Source: Streptomyces cyaneogriseus subsp. noncyanogenus
Lineage (GTDB): Bacteria > Actinomycetota > Actinomycetes > Streptomycetales > Streptomycetaceae
Reading direction: 5' to 3'
DNA: 64,000 nucleotides
NCBI RefSeq assembly: GCF_000931445.1
Contig: NZ_CP010849.1
Coordinates: forward strand, 3,038,001-3,102,000
Positions 44,832-54,783 of the stretch are shown piece after piece. Under the pieces are notes generated by a model. The model was not told where the DNA came from, did no database searches, and was given only the letters and a program-made list of their open reading frames with translations. A program made the position numbers and the translations under genes. How positions within the stretch are numbered: position 1 is the stretch's first letter; the number at the start of each line of letters is the position of its first letter.

Positions 44832-45593
44832 TCAGCCCGCGACGAACGTGCGCGCGGCCTTGTCGTGCCAGCACTGGCGCCAGGGCCGGTCGAACAGGCA
44901 CCACAGGACGCCGACGACGCCCACGGCGAGCAGGCCGGGGACGCTGTAGACCAGCCAGCGGCGCAGGGCCGCCCCGAAGGTGGGCGCCTCGTGCGCCTCG
45001 ATGTCCCGCACCTCCAGGCCGAACAGCTTCTTACCGAGGGTGCGGCCCCACTTGGCGGTGGGCAGCGCCTCGTAGGCGACGCCGAAGAGCAGCAGTACGG
45101 CCAGGACGACGCCCAGGTACACGGAGGTGGTGCCGTCGAGCAGCCAGACCGTGACCGTCTGGCCGGACAGCTTGGCCGCCTCGATCTTCCGGTCGACGTG
45201 GTCGAACGCCTTCATCCCGAGCGGGACGGCGGCCACCGAGGTGACGGCCGCGAGGACCAGGGTGTCCACCAGCCGGGCGGCCAGCCGCTTGCCGAGCCCC
45301 GCGGGCCGCGCCGCCGCCTGCCGCCGCGCCGCGGCCTGGAACGGGTCCTCGACCGGGGGCTTCCAGGGAGCGACGGGCTGCTCGTCACCGGCGGCCTCCG
45401 CGAGCCGGTGCACCTGCTGCGCCCAGGAGGACTGGCCGCCGCCGGGGTGGGGCGTGAGCGGAGCGGAGGGGGCGGGTGCGGGGGCCACCGGGGCGGCGGG
45501 GCCCTCGTATAACTTCGTATAATGTATGCTATACGAAGTTATTACGCTGCTCGACGGCACCACCTCCGTGTACGTAATAACTTCGTATAGCAT
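44832..45593 (-). CDS. RDD-family protein, C-terminal part of a split gene (artefact)
   Basis: The real coding part, from about 45504 down, contains HPGGGQSSWAQQVHRLAEAA and the RDD domain (LGKRLAARLVDTLVLAAVTS, TLGKKLFGLEVRDIEAHEAP). The first 30 residues (MLYEVIT..., SYSIHYTKLYE) are translated linker, not protein. Deleting the 206-bp insert (45409-45614) joins this to the N-terminal part into one 479-residue protein from 46477. Confidence 0.85.
   Translation of the reverse strand: MLYEVITYTEVVPSSSVITSYSIHYTKLYEGPAAPVAPAPAPSAPLTPHPGGGQSSWAQQVHRLAEAAGDEQPVAPWKPPVEDPFQAAARRQAAARPAGLGKRLAARLVDTLVLAAVTSVAAVPLGMKAFDHVDRKIEAAKLSGQTVTVWLLDGTTSVYLGVVLAVLLLFGVAYEALPTAKWGRTLGKKLFGLEVRDIEAHEAPTFGAALRRWLVYSVPGLLAVGVVGVLWCLFDRPWRQCWHDKAARTFVAG
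45509..45542 (+). other. loxP core within mate-pair linker, copy 1
   Basis: A 34-bp loxP (13-bp arms, 8-bp spacer AATGTATG in one reading) inside the 42-bp 454 Titanium paired-end linker, TCGT before and TACG after. Confidence 0.95.
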
Positions 45594-46477
45594 ACATTAT
45601 ACGAAGTTATACGATGCACCTGCTGCGCCCAGGAGGACTGGCCGCCGCCGGGGTGGGGCGTGAGCGGAGCGGAGGGGGCGGGTGCGGGGGCCACCGGGGC
45701 GGCGGGGCCCGGTACGGGGGCGGCGGGCTGGGGCACGGCGCCCTGGCGGGGGACGGCGGCTGCCGCCTGCTGCGGGCCGGAGAGGGCGGCCGGCGCGGCG
45801 GCCGGGGCGGGCGCCACCGGGGCCACCGGAGCGGCGGCCTGCGGGCCACCGGCCGGAGCGCCGGTTCCGGGGGCGTGGGCGGCGGGGGCGTGGTGCGCGG
45901 GGGTGCCCGGCGCGGCGGGTCCCGCGGGGGTGCCGGGGCCGGCCGCCGGTGCGCTGCCGGCGGCGGGCGCTCTCCCGGCGGCCGGACGGCGGAAGACGAA
46001 GGTGTCGCCGACGCTCCGCTCGGGTTCGGCGGGCCGGGCCGGTGCCGGGCCGCCGCCCGGAGCCGGGGGGCCGTCGGACGGGGCGGCGCCGTCGGCGGGC
46101 CCCGGCTGCCCGGGGTCGGCGCCCTGCGCCGCCGGCCAGTCGACGCCGCCGTCCTGGCCGGGGGCGGCACCGGGCTGACGGGGGCGGTCGCCGTCCGGGG
46201 CGGGCGAGGCGTCGCCGTCCCGCGCGGCCGGAGCGGCGGAGGCGGGCTCGACCGGGTCCTCGTCGAAGAAGTGCGGGCCGGTCTCCTCCACGGAGGGCAC
46301 GGCCGGGCGCACGCCGGGCGGCGGGGCGAGCGGCTCGCCGTCCTTGGGCGCCGGCCGGCTGGTGCCCGGCACCCACGCGGCGCCGTTCCAGTACCGGACG
46401 TATCCAGGGATGGACGGGTCCGGGTAATACCCTTCGCGGGGCGTGTCGTCGCCGGGGGCCGGGGTTGGGGCGCTCAT
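45542..46477 (-). CDS. RDD-family protein, N-terminal part of a split gene (artefact)
   Basis: Start at MSAPTPAPGDDTPREGYYPD P (46477). A DUF2510-like start (YYPDPSIPGYVRYWNGAAWV) precedes a long Pro/Ala-rich region up to SSWAQQVHR; the last residues (ITSYNVCYTKLL and following) are linker translation. The true protein continues in the C-terminal part given above. Confidence 0.85.
   Translation of the reverse strand: MSAPTPAPGDDTPREGYYPDPSIPGYVRYWNGAAWVPGTSRPAPKDGEPLAPPPGVRPAVPSVEETGPHFFDEDPVEPASAAPAARDGDASPAPDGDRPRQPGAAPGQDGGVDWPAAQGADPGQPGPADGAAPSDGPPAPGGGPAPARPAEPERSVGDTFVFRRPAAGRAPAAGSAPAAGPGTPAGPAAPGTPAHHAPAAHAPGTGAPAGGPQAAAPVAPVAPAPAAAPAALSGPQQAAAAVPRQGAVPQPAAPVPGPAAPVAPAPAPSAPLTPHPGGGQSSWAQQVHRITSYNVCYTKLLRTRRWCRRAA
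45577..45610 (-). other. loxP core within mate-pair linker, copy 2 (inverted)
   Basis: Inverted copy of the same loxP core in the complementary 42-bp linker (CGTA before, ACGA after). Confidence 0.95.
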
Positions 46478-46771
46478 GTCCGTCGTCCCGTATCTGCTCG
46501 GGGGTGGATAGGGGGGCCTCCACATCTATCAGACGGGCGCAACCCGCACCGCCCCTCCCGCAGGACCCGCCCCTTTCCGGGCAACCTCGCGCACGGACTT
46601 CACACCCACGGGAATGCCGGAGAAAAAAATCCGGTGAACCCGCGTAACGCTTCGGCCCGAAACCGCTCTCCCTCGTGCGGGCCCGGTCAGGCGGCCCGGC
46701 AGGGCCCGTACGGGGTCCCTTGGGCGCCCCGTACGGAGCCCGTACGCGAGATGAGAGAGGACACGCACGCC

Positions 46772-47185
46772 ATGCACCCCACCGTCGTCGAACGGGAGCT
46801 GGAACTGAGGCTCGTCCTGGCGCCCGGGCACAGCGTCCCGGTGGCGGCCCTGCTCGGTTACCGCACCGACGACCCCTACGCCGTCCACATCACCTTCCAC
46901 ATCGACTCCGACCGGCCCGTGCACTGGACGTTCGCCCGCGAGCTGCTGGTGGAGGGGGTGTTCCGGCCGTGCGGGCACGGGGACGTGCGGGTGTGGCCGG
47001 CGAAGGCCGGGGGCCGCAGCGTGGTGCTGATGGCACTGAGCAGCCCCGGCGGGGACGCCCTGCTCCAGGCGCCGGCCGCGCAGGTGTCGGCCTGGCTGGA
47101 GCGGACGCTGCGGGTGGTCCCGCCGGGCAGCGAGGGCGGCCAGCCGGGCCTCGACGACGGACTGGCCGAGCTGCTGGCCCGGTGA
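46772..47185 (+). CDS. SsgA-family sporulation/cell-division regulator
   Basis: 137 residues from MHPTVVERELELRLVLAPGH; ATG 46751 is an alternative. Typical SALP core: DDPYAVHITFHIDSDRPVHW TFARELLVEG and GDVRVWPA. SALPs steer septum placement and wall remodelling in sporulating actinomycetes; which paralogue (A-G) is not certain. A strong indicator of a Streptomyces host. Confidence 0.9.
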   Translation: MHPTVVERELELRLVLAPGHSVPVAALLGYRTDDPYAVHITFHIDSDRPVHWTFARELLVEGVFRPCGHGDVRVWPAKAGGRSVVLMALSSPGGDALLQAPAAQVSAWLERTLRVVPPGSEGGQPGLDDGLAELLAR

Positions 47186-47203
47186 GCCGCGCCGGCGCGC
47201 GGA

Positions 47204-48625
47204 TCAGAACAGCTTGCCGGGGTTGAGGATGCCGAGCGGGTCGAACGCCTGCTTGATCGCGCGCTGCATCTCCAGTCCGACCGGGCCGATCTCGCGCGCC
47301 AGCCACTCCTTCTTCAGCACGCCCACGCCGTGCTCGCCGGTGATGGTGCCGCCCAGTTCCAGGCCGAGGGCCATGATCCGGTCGAAGGACTCGCGGGCGC
47401 GGCGGGACTCGTCGGGGTCGGCCGCGTCGAAGCAGACGGTCGGGTGGGTGTTGCCGTCGCCCGCGTGGGCGCAGACCCCGATGGTCAGGCCGTACTCGGC
47501 GGCGATGCGTTCGACGCCCTCCAGCATGTCGCCGAGCCGGGACCGGGGCACGCACACGTCGTCGATCATGGTCGTGCCCTTGACGGCCTCCAGCGCGGTG
47601 AGGGACAGCCGGCGGGCCTGGAGGAGGAGCTGGGACTCGGCGGCGTCGTCGGCCGGGACGACCTGGGTGGCGCCGGCCGCTTCGCACAGGGCGCCGACCG
47701 CGGCGAGGTCGGCGGCGGGGTCGGGGGTGTCGAAGGCGGCCAGCAGCAGGGCCTCGGTGGTCTCCGGCAGGCCCATGTGGGCGAGGTCGTTGACCGCCTT
47801 GACGGTCGTCCGGTCCATCAGCTCCAGGAGGGACGGGACGTGGCCGCCCGCCATGATCCGGCACACGGCGTCGCAGGCGGCGGCCGCGGAGGCGAACTCG
47901 GCGGCGAGCACGAGCTGCTCGGGCGGCTTCGGCCGCAGCGCCAGCACGGCCCGGACGACGATGCCGAGGGAGCCCTCGGAGCCGACGAACAGGCGGGTGA
48001 GGTCGTACCCGGCGACGCCCTTGGCGGTGCGGCGGCCGGTGGACATCAGGCGGCCGTCGGCGAGGACGACGTCGAGGCCGAGGACGTACTCGGCGGTCAC
48101 CCCGTACTTGACGCAGCACAGGCCGCCGGAGGCGGTGCCGATGTTGCCGCCGATGGTGCACATCTCCCAGCTCGACGGGTCCGGCGGGTAGCACAGGCCG
48201 TGTTCGTCCACCGCGCGGGAGAGCGCGGCGTTGACGACGCCGGGCTCGACGACGGCGATGCGGTCGACGGGGTTGATCTCCAGGATGCGGTCCATCCGGG
48301 TCAGGGACAGCACGATGCAGCCGTCGCTGGCGTTGGCGGCGCCGGACAGGCCGCTGCGGGCGCCCTGCGGCACGACCGGGACGCGCAGCTCGGTGGCGGT
48401 GCGCATCACGTGCTGCACCTGCTCGACGGTGCGCGGCAGGACCACGGCGGCGGGGGCGCCGGCCGGGCAGAAGCTCGCCATGTCGTGGGCGTAGGACGCC
48501 ATGACGTCGGGGTCGGTGAGGACCGCCTCGGCGGGCAGGCCGGCGAGCAGCCGGTCGACGAGGGTGCCCGCCGCCCCGCCCTCTTCGCCGGGACGCGCTT
48601 CGGTACGGCTCTCGATACGGCTCAT
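47204..48625 (-). CDS. FAD-linked oxidase, GlcD / D-lactate dehydrogenase type
   Basis: 473 residues from MSRIESRTEARPGEEGG. FAD-binding domain with PVVPQGARSGLSGAANASDG and PSSWEMCTIGGNIGTASGGL, and C-terminal GEHGVGVLKKEWL and HAGDGNTHP. It oxidises a 2-hydroxyacid such as glycolate or D-lactate in the cytoplasm or at the membrane. Confidence 0.9.
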   Translation of the reverse strand: MSRIESRTEARPGEEGGAAGTLVDRLLAGLPAEAVLTDPDVMASYAHDMASFCPAGAPAAVVLPRTVEQVQHVMRTATELRVPVVPQGARSGLSGAANASDGCIVLSLTRMDRILEINPVDRIAVVEPGVVNAALSRAVDEHGLCYPPDPSSWEMCTIGGNIGTASGGLCCVKYGVTAEYVLGLDVVLADGRLMSTGRRTAKGVAGYDLTRLFVGSEGSLGIVVRAVLALRPKPPEQLVLAAEFASAAAACDAVCRIMAGGHVPSLLELMDRTTVKAVNDLAHMGLPETTEALLLAAFDTPDPAADLAAVGALCEAAGATQVVPADDAAESQLLLQARRLSLTALEAVKGTTMIDDVCVPRSRLGDMLEGVERIAAEYGLTIGVCAHAGDGNTHPTVCFDAADPDESRRARESFDRIMALGLELGGTITGEHGVGVLKKEWLAREIGPVGLEMQRAIKQAFDPLGILNPGKLF

Positions 48626-48714
48626 GATCACAGGGTCGCACCGGGGGCCATCGGTGTGAACCCCGTGGACGGCGGTCTTCGGCTACCCGGGTGCGATCGT
48701 CACACTGACGCACA

Positions 48715-50103
48715 GTGAGCGTCATGGACAACCTCCTGTATGGGCCGGTACGGCGGCGGGCGCGGCGGGCGCTGATCGTCTCGGTGGCCGGTGCCGCGGT
48801 GCTCGGCGGGACGCTGGCGCCGGCGGCGCGGGAGCGGGCGGCGCCGCCCGCGCCGGGCCCGGCCGCCCGGGCGCTGGGCGCGGTGACCGCCGCGGTGCCG
48901 GCCGCGCTGCCCGACCTGGCGGCGCTGATCGGCGAGCGCGAGGCCCGGGTGCGGGCGGACCCGGGGGACGCGCGGTCGTGGGCGGTGCTGGGGGCGGCGT
49001 ACGCGGAGCAGGGGCGGCGCACGGCGGACCCCGCGTTCTTCCCGCGGGCGGACCGGGCGCTGCGGACGTCGCTGGAGATCGCGCCGCGGCGCAACGCCGA
49101 CGCGGCGCAGGGGCTGGCGGCGCTGGCGGTGGCGCGGCGGGACTTCCCGTCGGCGAAGTGGTGGGGGGAGGTGGCACGGAGGCTGGATCCGAAGCGGTGG
49201 ACGGCGCACGCGCTGCTGATCGACGCCTACACCGGGCTCGGCGACCACCGGGCCGCGGGGCGGTCCCTGGACCGGCTGACCGGGCTGCGTTCGGGGCCGG
49301 CCGTGATGGCCCGGGCCGCGGCCGTCCACCGGGACCGGGGCCGGCGGGAGGACGCGGCGGCCGAGATCGCCGACGCGGCGGCGCTGGCCGAGGCCCCGGC
49401 GGAGCGGGCGGCCTATCTGGAGCGGGCCGGGCAGCTCGCCTTCGAACGCGGGGACCGGCAGACGGCCCTGCACTATTTCGAACAGGCGCTGCGCACCGAC
49501 CCCGACCAGCGGGCCGCGCAGGCCGGGCAGGGGCGGGCGCTGGCCGCGCTGGGCCGTACGCCGCAGGCGCTGACGGTGTACCAGGCGGCGCTGGCGAGGC
49601 AGCCGTGCCCGGCCTTCGCGCTGGAGCTGGGCGAGCTGTACGAGTCGCTGGGGCTGGAGCGGGCGGCGCAGGCCCAGTACGACCTGCTGCGGGCGCGGGT
49701 GCGGGAGGCCGCCGCGGGCGGGGCGGACGAGGAGCTGGTGCTCGGGCTGTTCGAGGCCGACCACGGGGACCCGGGGGCGGCGGTGCGGCGGCTGCGCGAC
49801 GAGTGGCGGCGGCAGCCGGGGACGGCGGTGGCGGACGCGCTGGGCTGGGCGCTGCACCGGGCCGGGCGGGACGAGGAGGCGCTGGACTTCGCGCGGGCCG
49901 CGACGGAGGGCGAGCGCGGGGGCGGGGTGCGCAGCGCCCTGTACTCCTACCACCGGGGCATGATCGAGCGGGAGCTGGAGCGGTACGGCGCCGCCCGGCG
50001 CCATCTCCAGGAGGCGCTGCGGATCAATCCGTACTTCTCCCCGCTGCACGCCCCGGCGGCCCGGCGGGCGCTGCGGGCGCTGGGCGAGGCACCGGTGGAC
50101 TGA
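48715..50103 (+). CDS. Secreted or membrane-anchored TPR-repeat protein
   Basis: 462 residues from the GTG at 48715 (ATG three codons later also possible). N-terminal basic/hydrophobic segment (RRALIVSVAGAAVLGGTLAP), then about eight TPR units (for example DPGDARSWAVLGAAYAEQGR, AYLERAGQLAFERGDRQTAL). A scaffold of unknown function. Confidence 0.8.
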   Translation: MSVMDNLLYGPVRRRARRALIVSVAGAAVLGGTLAPAARERAAPPAPGPAARALGAVTAAVPAALPDLAALIGEREARVRADPGDARSWAVLGAAYAEQGRRTADPAFFPRADRALRTSLEIAPRRNADAAQGLAALAVARRDFPSAKWWGEVARRLDPKRWTAHALLIDAYTGLGDHRAAGRSLDRLTGLRSGPAVMARAAAVHRDRGRREDAAAEIADAAALAEAPAERAAYLERAGQLAFERGDRQTALHYFEQALRTDPDQRAAQAGQGRALAALGRTPQALTVYQAALARQPCPAFALELGELYESLGLERAAQAQYDLLRARVREAAAGGADEELVLGLFEADHGDPGAAVRRLRDEWRRQPGTAVADALGWALHRAGRDEEALDFARAATEGERGGGVRSALYSYHRGMIERELERYGAARRHLQEALRINPYFSPLHAPAARRALRALGEAPVD

Positions 50104-50181
50104 TGGGCCGGTGGAGCGGCGCCCGCGCCGCCGCCGGGCCGGCCGGGGCGGTGCGGGCGGGTGAGCCGCGGGACGGGCCGG

Positions 50182-51390
<1,209 letters not shown>

Positions 51391-51448
51391 TCAGTGGAAT
51401 GCCCACCCGGGCGGGCGATCTGTACAGGATGACCAAGGGGAGGGTGTG

Positions 51449-51976
51449 GTGGTGATCGATCATCTGGACGCGCGCGTCATCGTGCTGCTGGCGCGGGAGC
51501 CGCGGATCGGGGTGCTGGAGATGTCCCGGCGGCTGGGGGTGGCGCGCGGGACGGTGCAGGCGCGGCTGGACCGGCTTCAGTCGAACGGAGTCATCCGCGG
51601 TTTCGGCCCCGAGGTGGATCCGGCGGCGCTCGGCTACCCGGTCACGGCGTTCGCCACGTTGCAGATCCGGCAGGGCCAAGGGGCCGATGTACGCGCCCAC
51701 TTGGCGACCGTGCCGGAGGTGCTGGAGCTGCACACCACCACCGGCAGCGGGGACATGCTGTGCCGTCTGGTGGCTCGCTCGAACGCCGATCTCCAGCGTG
51801 TGATCGACCGGGTTGTCGGTTTTGATGGCATCGTCCGGGCCTCGACGGCGATCGTCATGGAGAACCCCGTGCCGCTGCGGATCATCCCGCTCGTCGAACA
51901 GGCCGCCCAGGCGGCGCGGGAGCGGGACGGGCGGGCGGAGCGGAGCACGGACAGCAGTACGGACCGACCCGAGTGA
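51449..51976 (+). CDS. Lrp/AsnC-family regulator
   Basis: 175 residues, starting at one of three consecutive GTG codons (51446/51449/51452) after AGGGGAGG. HTH LLAREPRIGVLEMSRRLGVARG (in two parts) then the RAM ligand domain. It is divergent from hppD and 26 bp before the opuC operon, so may control both (inference). Confidence 0.9.
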   Translation: MVIDHLDARVIVLLAREPRIGVLEMSRRLGVARGTVQARLDRLQSNGVIRGFGPEVDPAALGYPVTAFATLQIRQGQGADVRAHLATVPEVLELHTTTGSGDMLCRLVARSNADLQRVIDRVVGFDGIVRASTAIVMENPVPLRIIPLVEQAAQAARERDGRAERSTDSSTDRPE

Positions 51977-52002
51977 GCCGACCGGCCTGGGGGTGAGCGG
52001 AT

Positions 52003-52650
52003 GTGAACTTCTGGGAGTACCTGGGCAGCCGCCACCAGCAGTTGCTGGCCGACGCCTACCAGCACGCGAGCGCCGTCTTCCAGTGCATGGTCGTGGCGAC
52101 CGTGCTGGGCGTGCTGATCGGCGTCGCCGCCTACCGCAGCGAATGGGCGGGGAACCTGGCGACCACGGCCACCTCGACCGTGCTGACCATTCCGGCGCTC
52201 GCCATGATCGGTCTGCTCGTCCCGGTGGTGGGGCTGGGCGTGGCCCCGACGGTGACCGCGCTGACCCTGTACGGGCTGCTGCCGGTGGTGCGCAACGCGA
52301 TCGTCGGGCTGCGCGGGGTCGACCCGGCGCTGGTGGACGCCGCGCGGGGCATCGGGATGTCCGGCCCGGCCCGGCTGCTGCGGGTGGAGCTGCCGCTGGC
52401 CTGGCCGCCGATCCTGACCGGCATCCGGGTCGCCACGCAGATGCTGATGGGCATCGCCGCCATCGCCGCCTACGCCTCCGGCCCCGGGCTCGGCAACGAG
52501 ATCTTCCGCGGGATCGCCTCGCTGGGCAGCAAGAACGCGCTCAACCAGGTCCTCGCGGGCACCCTCGGCATCATCGTCCTGGCGCTGCTGTTCGACGCCG
52601 TGTACGTCCTGATCGGGCGGCTGACCATCCCCAGGGGGATCCGTGTCTGA
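52003..52650 (+). CDS. Osmolyte ABC permease OpuCB-like
   Basis: 215 residues, five to six membrane segments, with the permease EAA-type loop ARGIGMSGPARLLRVELPLA WPPILTGIR. First subunit of a glycine betaine/carnitine/choline importer. Overlaps the ATPase gene by 8 bp. Confidence 0.9.
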   Translation: MNFWEYLGSRHQQLLADAYQHASAVFQCMVVATVLGVLIGVAAYRSEWAGNLATTATSTVLTIPALAMIGLLVPVVGLGVAPTVTALTLYGLLPVVRNAIVGLRGVDPALVDAARGIGMSGPARLLRVELPLAWPPILTGIRVATQMLMGIAAIAAYASGPGLGNEIFRGIASLGSKNALNQVLAGTLGIIVLALLFDAVYVLIGRLTIPRGIRV

Positions 52651-53920
52651 GACGACCTCCGCGACGCCCTCCGCGGGGCCTTCCGGCGCGACGGGCGCGA
52701 CGATCGAGCTGGAGAACCTGACCAAGCGCTACCACGGGAACCCGCAGCCGGCCGTCGACAACGTCAACATGGAGATCGCGGCGGGCGAGACGGTGGTCTT
52801 CGTCGGCCCCTCGGGGTGCGGGAAGTCCACCACGCTCAAGATGATCAACCGGCTGATCGAGCCCACCAGCGGGCGGATCCGGATCGACGGCGAGGACGTC
52901 ACCGACATCGATCCGGTGGGCCTGCGCCGCAAGGTGGGGTACGCGATCCAGTCCTCCGGCCTCTTCCCGCACATGACGGTCGCCCAGAACATCGGGATCG
53001 TGCCGAAGATGACCGGCTGGCCGAAGTCGCGGATCCGGGCCCGGGTGGAGGAGATGCTCGACCTGGTCGGGCTGGACCCCGGCGAGTTCCACGGCCGCTA
53101 TCCGCGCCAGCTCTCCGGCGGCCAGCAGCAGCGGGTGGGGGTGGCGCGGGCGCTGGCGGCCGATCCGCCGGTGCTGCTGATGGACGAGCCGTTCGGCGCG
53201 GTCGACCCGATCACCCGCGACCACCTCCAGGACGAGCTGATCCGGTTGCAGCGCGAACTGCACAAGACGATCGTCTTCGTCACCCACGACTTCGACGAGG
53301 CGATCAAGCTGGGCGACCGGATCGCCGTCCTGCGCGAGCAGTCGCACATCGCCCAGTTCGACACCCCCGAGGCGATCCTCACCAACCCGGCGGACGACTT
53401 CGTCTCCGGTTTCGTGGGCGCCGGAGCTGCGCTGAAGCGGCTGAACCTGACCCGGGTGGGCGATGTCGAGATCACCGACTACCCGACGGCCACCGTCGAC
53501 GACCCCCTCCAGGACATCCTCCAGCGGCTGCGCGCCGGCGGCACCAACGAGGTCCTGCTCCTCGACAAGCACGGACGGCCCTACAAGTGGCTGCGGCGCG
53601 GCGACCTGATGCGCGCCAAGGGCTCGCTGGCCCGGGCCGGCACGCTGGTGCACGACACGGTGACCCGGGACGCGACCCTGCGGGACGCGCTGGAGGCGGT
53701 CCTCACCGACAACGCGGGGCGGGTCGCGGTCACCGGGCGGCGCGGCGCGTACGAGGGCGTCGTCGACATGGAGACGCTGATGAACTCCGTGCACGAGATG
53801 CTGGAGGCCGACCGGCTCGACGCCCTGGAGCACCAGCACGACCTGGAGGAGTCCAGGGCCGGGCAGACCCGGGCCGAGCAGGAGGGCGGCGGCCCGGGCG
53901 AGCGGGGGGCACCGGCGTGA
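52643..53920 (+). CDS. Osmolyte ABC transporter ATPase (OpuCA/ProV type)
   Basis: 425 residues from a GTG. Walker A VGPSGCGKST, signature LSGGQQQRVGV, Walker B LLMDEPFGAVD, then a CBS-pair region (about 270-380), typical of betaine/osmolyte uptake ATPases that sense ionic strength. Overlaps permease 2 by 4 bp (GTGA). Confidence 0.93.
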   Translation: MSETTSATPSAGPSGATGATIELENLTKRYHGNPQPAVDNVNMEIAAGETVVFVGPSGCGKSTTLKMINRLIEPTSGRIRIDGEDVTDIDPVGLRRKVGYAIQSSGLFPHMTVAQNIGIVPKMTGWPKSRIRARVEEMLDLVGLDPGEFHGRYPRQLSGGQQQRVGVARALAADPPVLLMDEPFGAVDPITRDHLQDELIRLQRELHKTIVFVTHDFDEAIKLGDRIAVLREQSHIAQFDTPEAILTNPADDFVSGFVGAGAALKRLNLTRVGDVEITDYPTATVDDPLQDILQRLRAGGTNEVLLLDKHGRPYKWLRRGDLMRAKGSLARAGTLVHDTVTRDATLRDALEAVLTDNAGRVAVTGRRGAYEGVVDMETLMNSVHEMLEADRLDALEHQHDLEESRAGQTRAEQEGGGPGERGAPA

Positions 53921-54783
53921 GCCCCCCTCCCGGACGGCGGCCCGAGGGCGAGCACGAGGTCCGAGGGCTCATGTTCCGTGACGACGGCGAGGCGGAGACG
54001 GAACCGGAGCCGGAGCCCCCGCCGCCGTCCCCCGCCCGGGCGGGGCGGCGGATCAGCCGGCAGAAGCTGACCCTGCTGCCCGCGCTGCTCGTCGCGGTGC
54101 TGCTGGCGACCTGGCTGTGGTTCCGGCAGGCGGAGCTGGACTCCGTCAGCGAGAACGCCCTGTCGGACGGCCGGGTCAGCAAGGCGCTGTGGCAGCACGT
54201 CGAGCTGACCGTCGTCTCCACCTTCTTCGTGCTGATCATCGCCATCCCGCTGGGCGTCCTGCTCACCCGCAAGGCGTTCCGCAGGGCCACTCCCCTGGCC
54301 ATGGCGCTCGCCAACACCGGCCAGGCGACCCCGGCGATCGGCCTGCTGGCCCTGCTGGTCATCTGGCTGGGCATCGGCCGCCGGGCGGCCCTGATCGGCA
54401 TCATCGTCTACGCCGTCCTGCCGGTGCTGTCGAACACCATCGCGGGCCTGAAGGCCAACGACCCGACCCTGCTGGAGGCGGCCCGCGGCATCGGCATGTC
54501 CCCGCTGGGCGTGCTGACCCGGGTGGAGCTGCCGCTGGCCGTGCCCCTGATCCTGGCGGGCATCCGCACGGCCCTGGTCCTCAACGTCGGTACGGCGACC
54601 CTGGCGACCTTCGGCGGAGGCGGCGGGCTCGGCGTGCTGATCACCACCGGCATCACCAACCAGCGGATGCCGGTGCTGGTGCTCGGCTCGATCCTCACCG
54701 TCGCCCTCGCCCTCCTCGTCGACTGGCTCGCCTCCCTGGCCGAGCTGCTGCTGCGCCCCCGCGGTCTGGAGGTGGGCACATGA
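53917..54783 (+). CDS. Osmolyte ABC permease OpuCD-like
   Basis: 288 residues from the GTG in the GTGA overlap; ATG 53971 is an alternative. A charged N-terminal tail (RPEGEHEVRG, EAETEPEPEPPPPSP) then six segments with ARGIGMSPLGVLTRVELPLA VPLILAGIR. Confidence 0.88.
   Translation: MSPPPGRRPEGEHEVRGLMFRDDGEAETEPEPEPPPPSPARAGRRISRQKLTLLPALLVAVLLATWLWFRQAELDSVSENALSDGRVSKALWQHVELTVVSTFFVLIIAIPLGVLLTRKAFRRATPLAMALANTGQATPAIGLLALLVIWLGIGRRAALIGIIVYAVLPVLSNTIAGLKANDPTLLEAARGIGMSPLGVLTRVELPLAVPLILAGIRTALVLNVGTATLATFGGGGGLGVLITTGITNQRMPVLVLGSILTVALALLVDWLASLAELLLRPRGLEVGT

Larger units (their letters stand above)
45409..45710. other. Assembly artefact: 96-bp duplication around linker chimera
   Basis: 45409-45504 and 45615-45710 are identical. 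Between them are two inverted 42-bp linkers (45505-45546, 45573-45614) and a 26-bp inverted copy (45547-45572) of 45118-45143. The whole insert equals 206 bp and causes a frameshift. Confidence 0.95.

Noticed and set aside
45505..45614. Two loxP sites as evidence of Cre/lox genome engineering
   Set aside because: They sit in exact 42-bp mate-pair linkers, in inverted copies around a chimeric fragment with a flanking duplication, which is a library artefact pattern.
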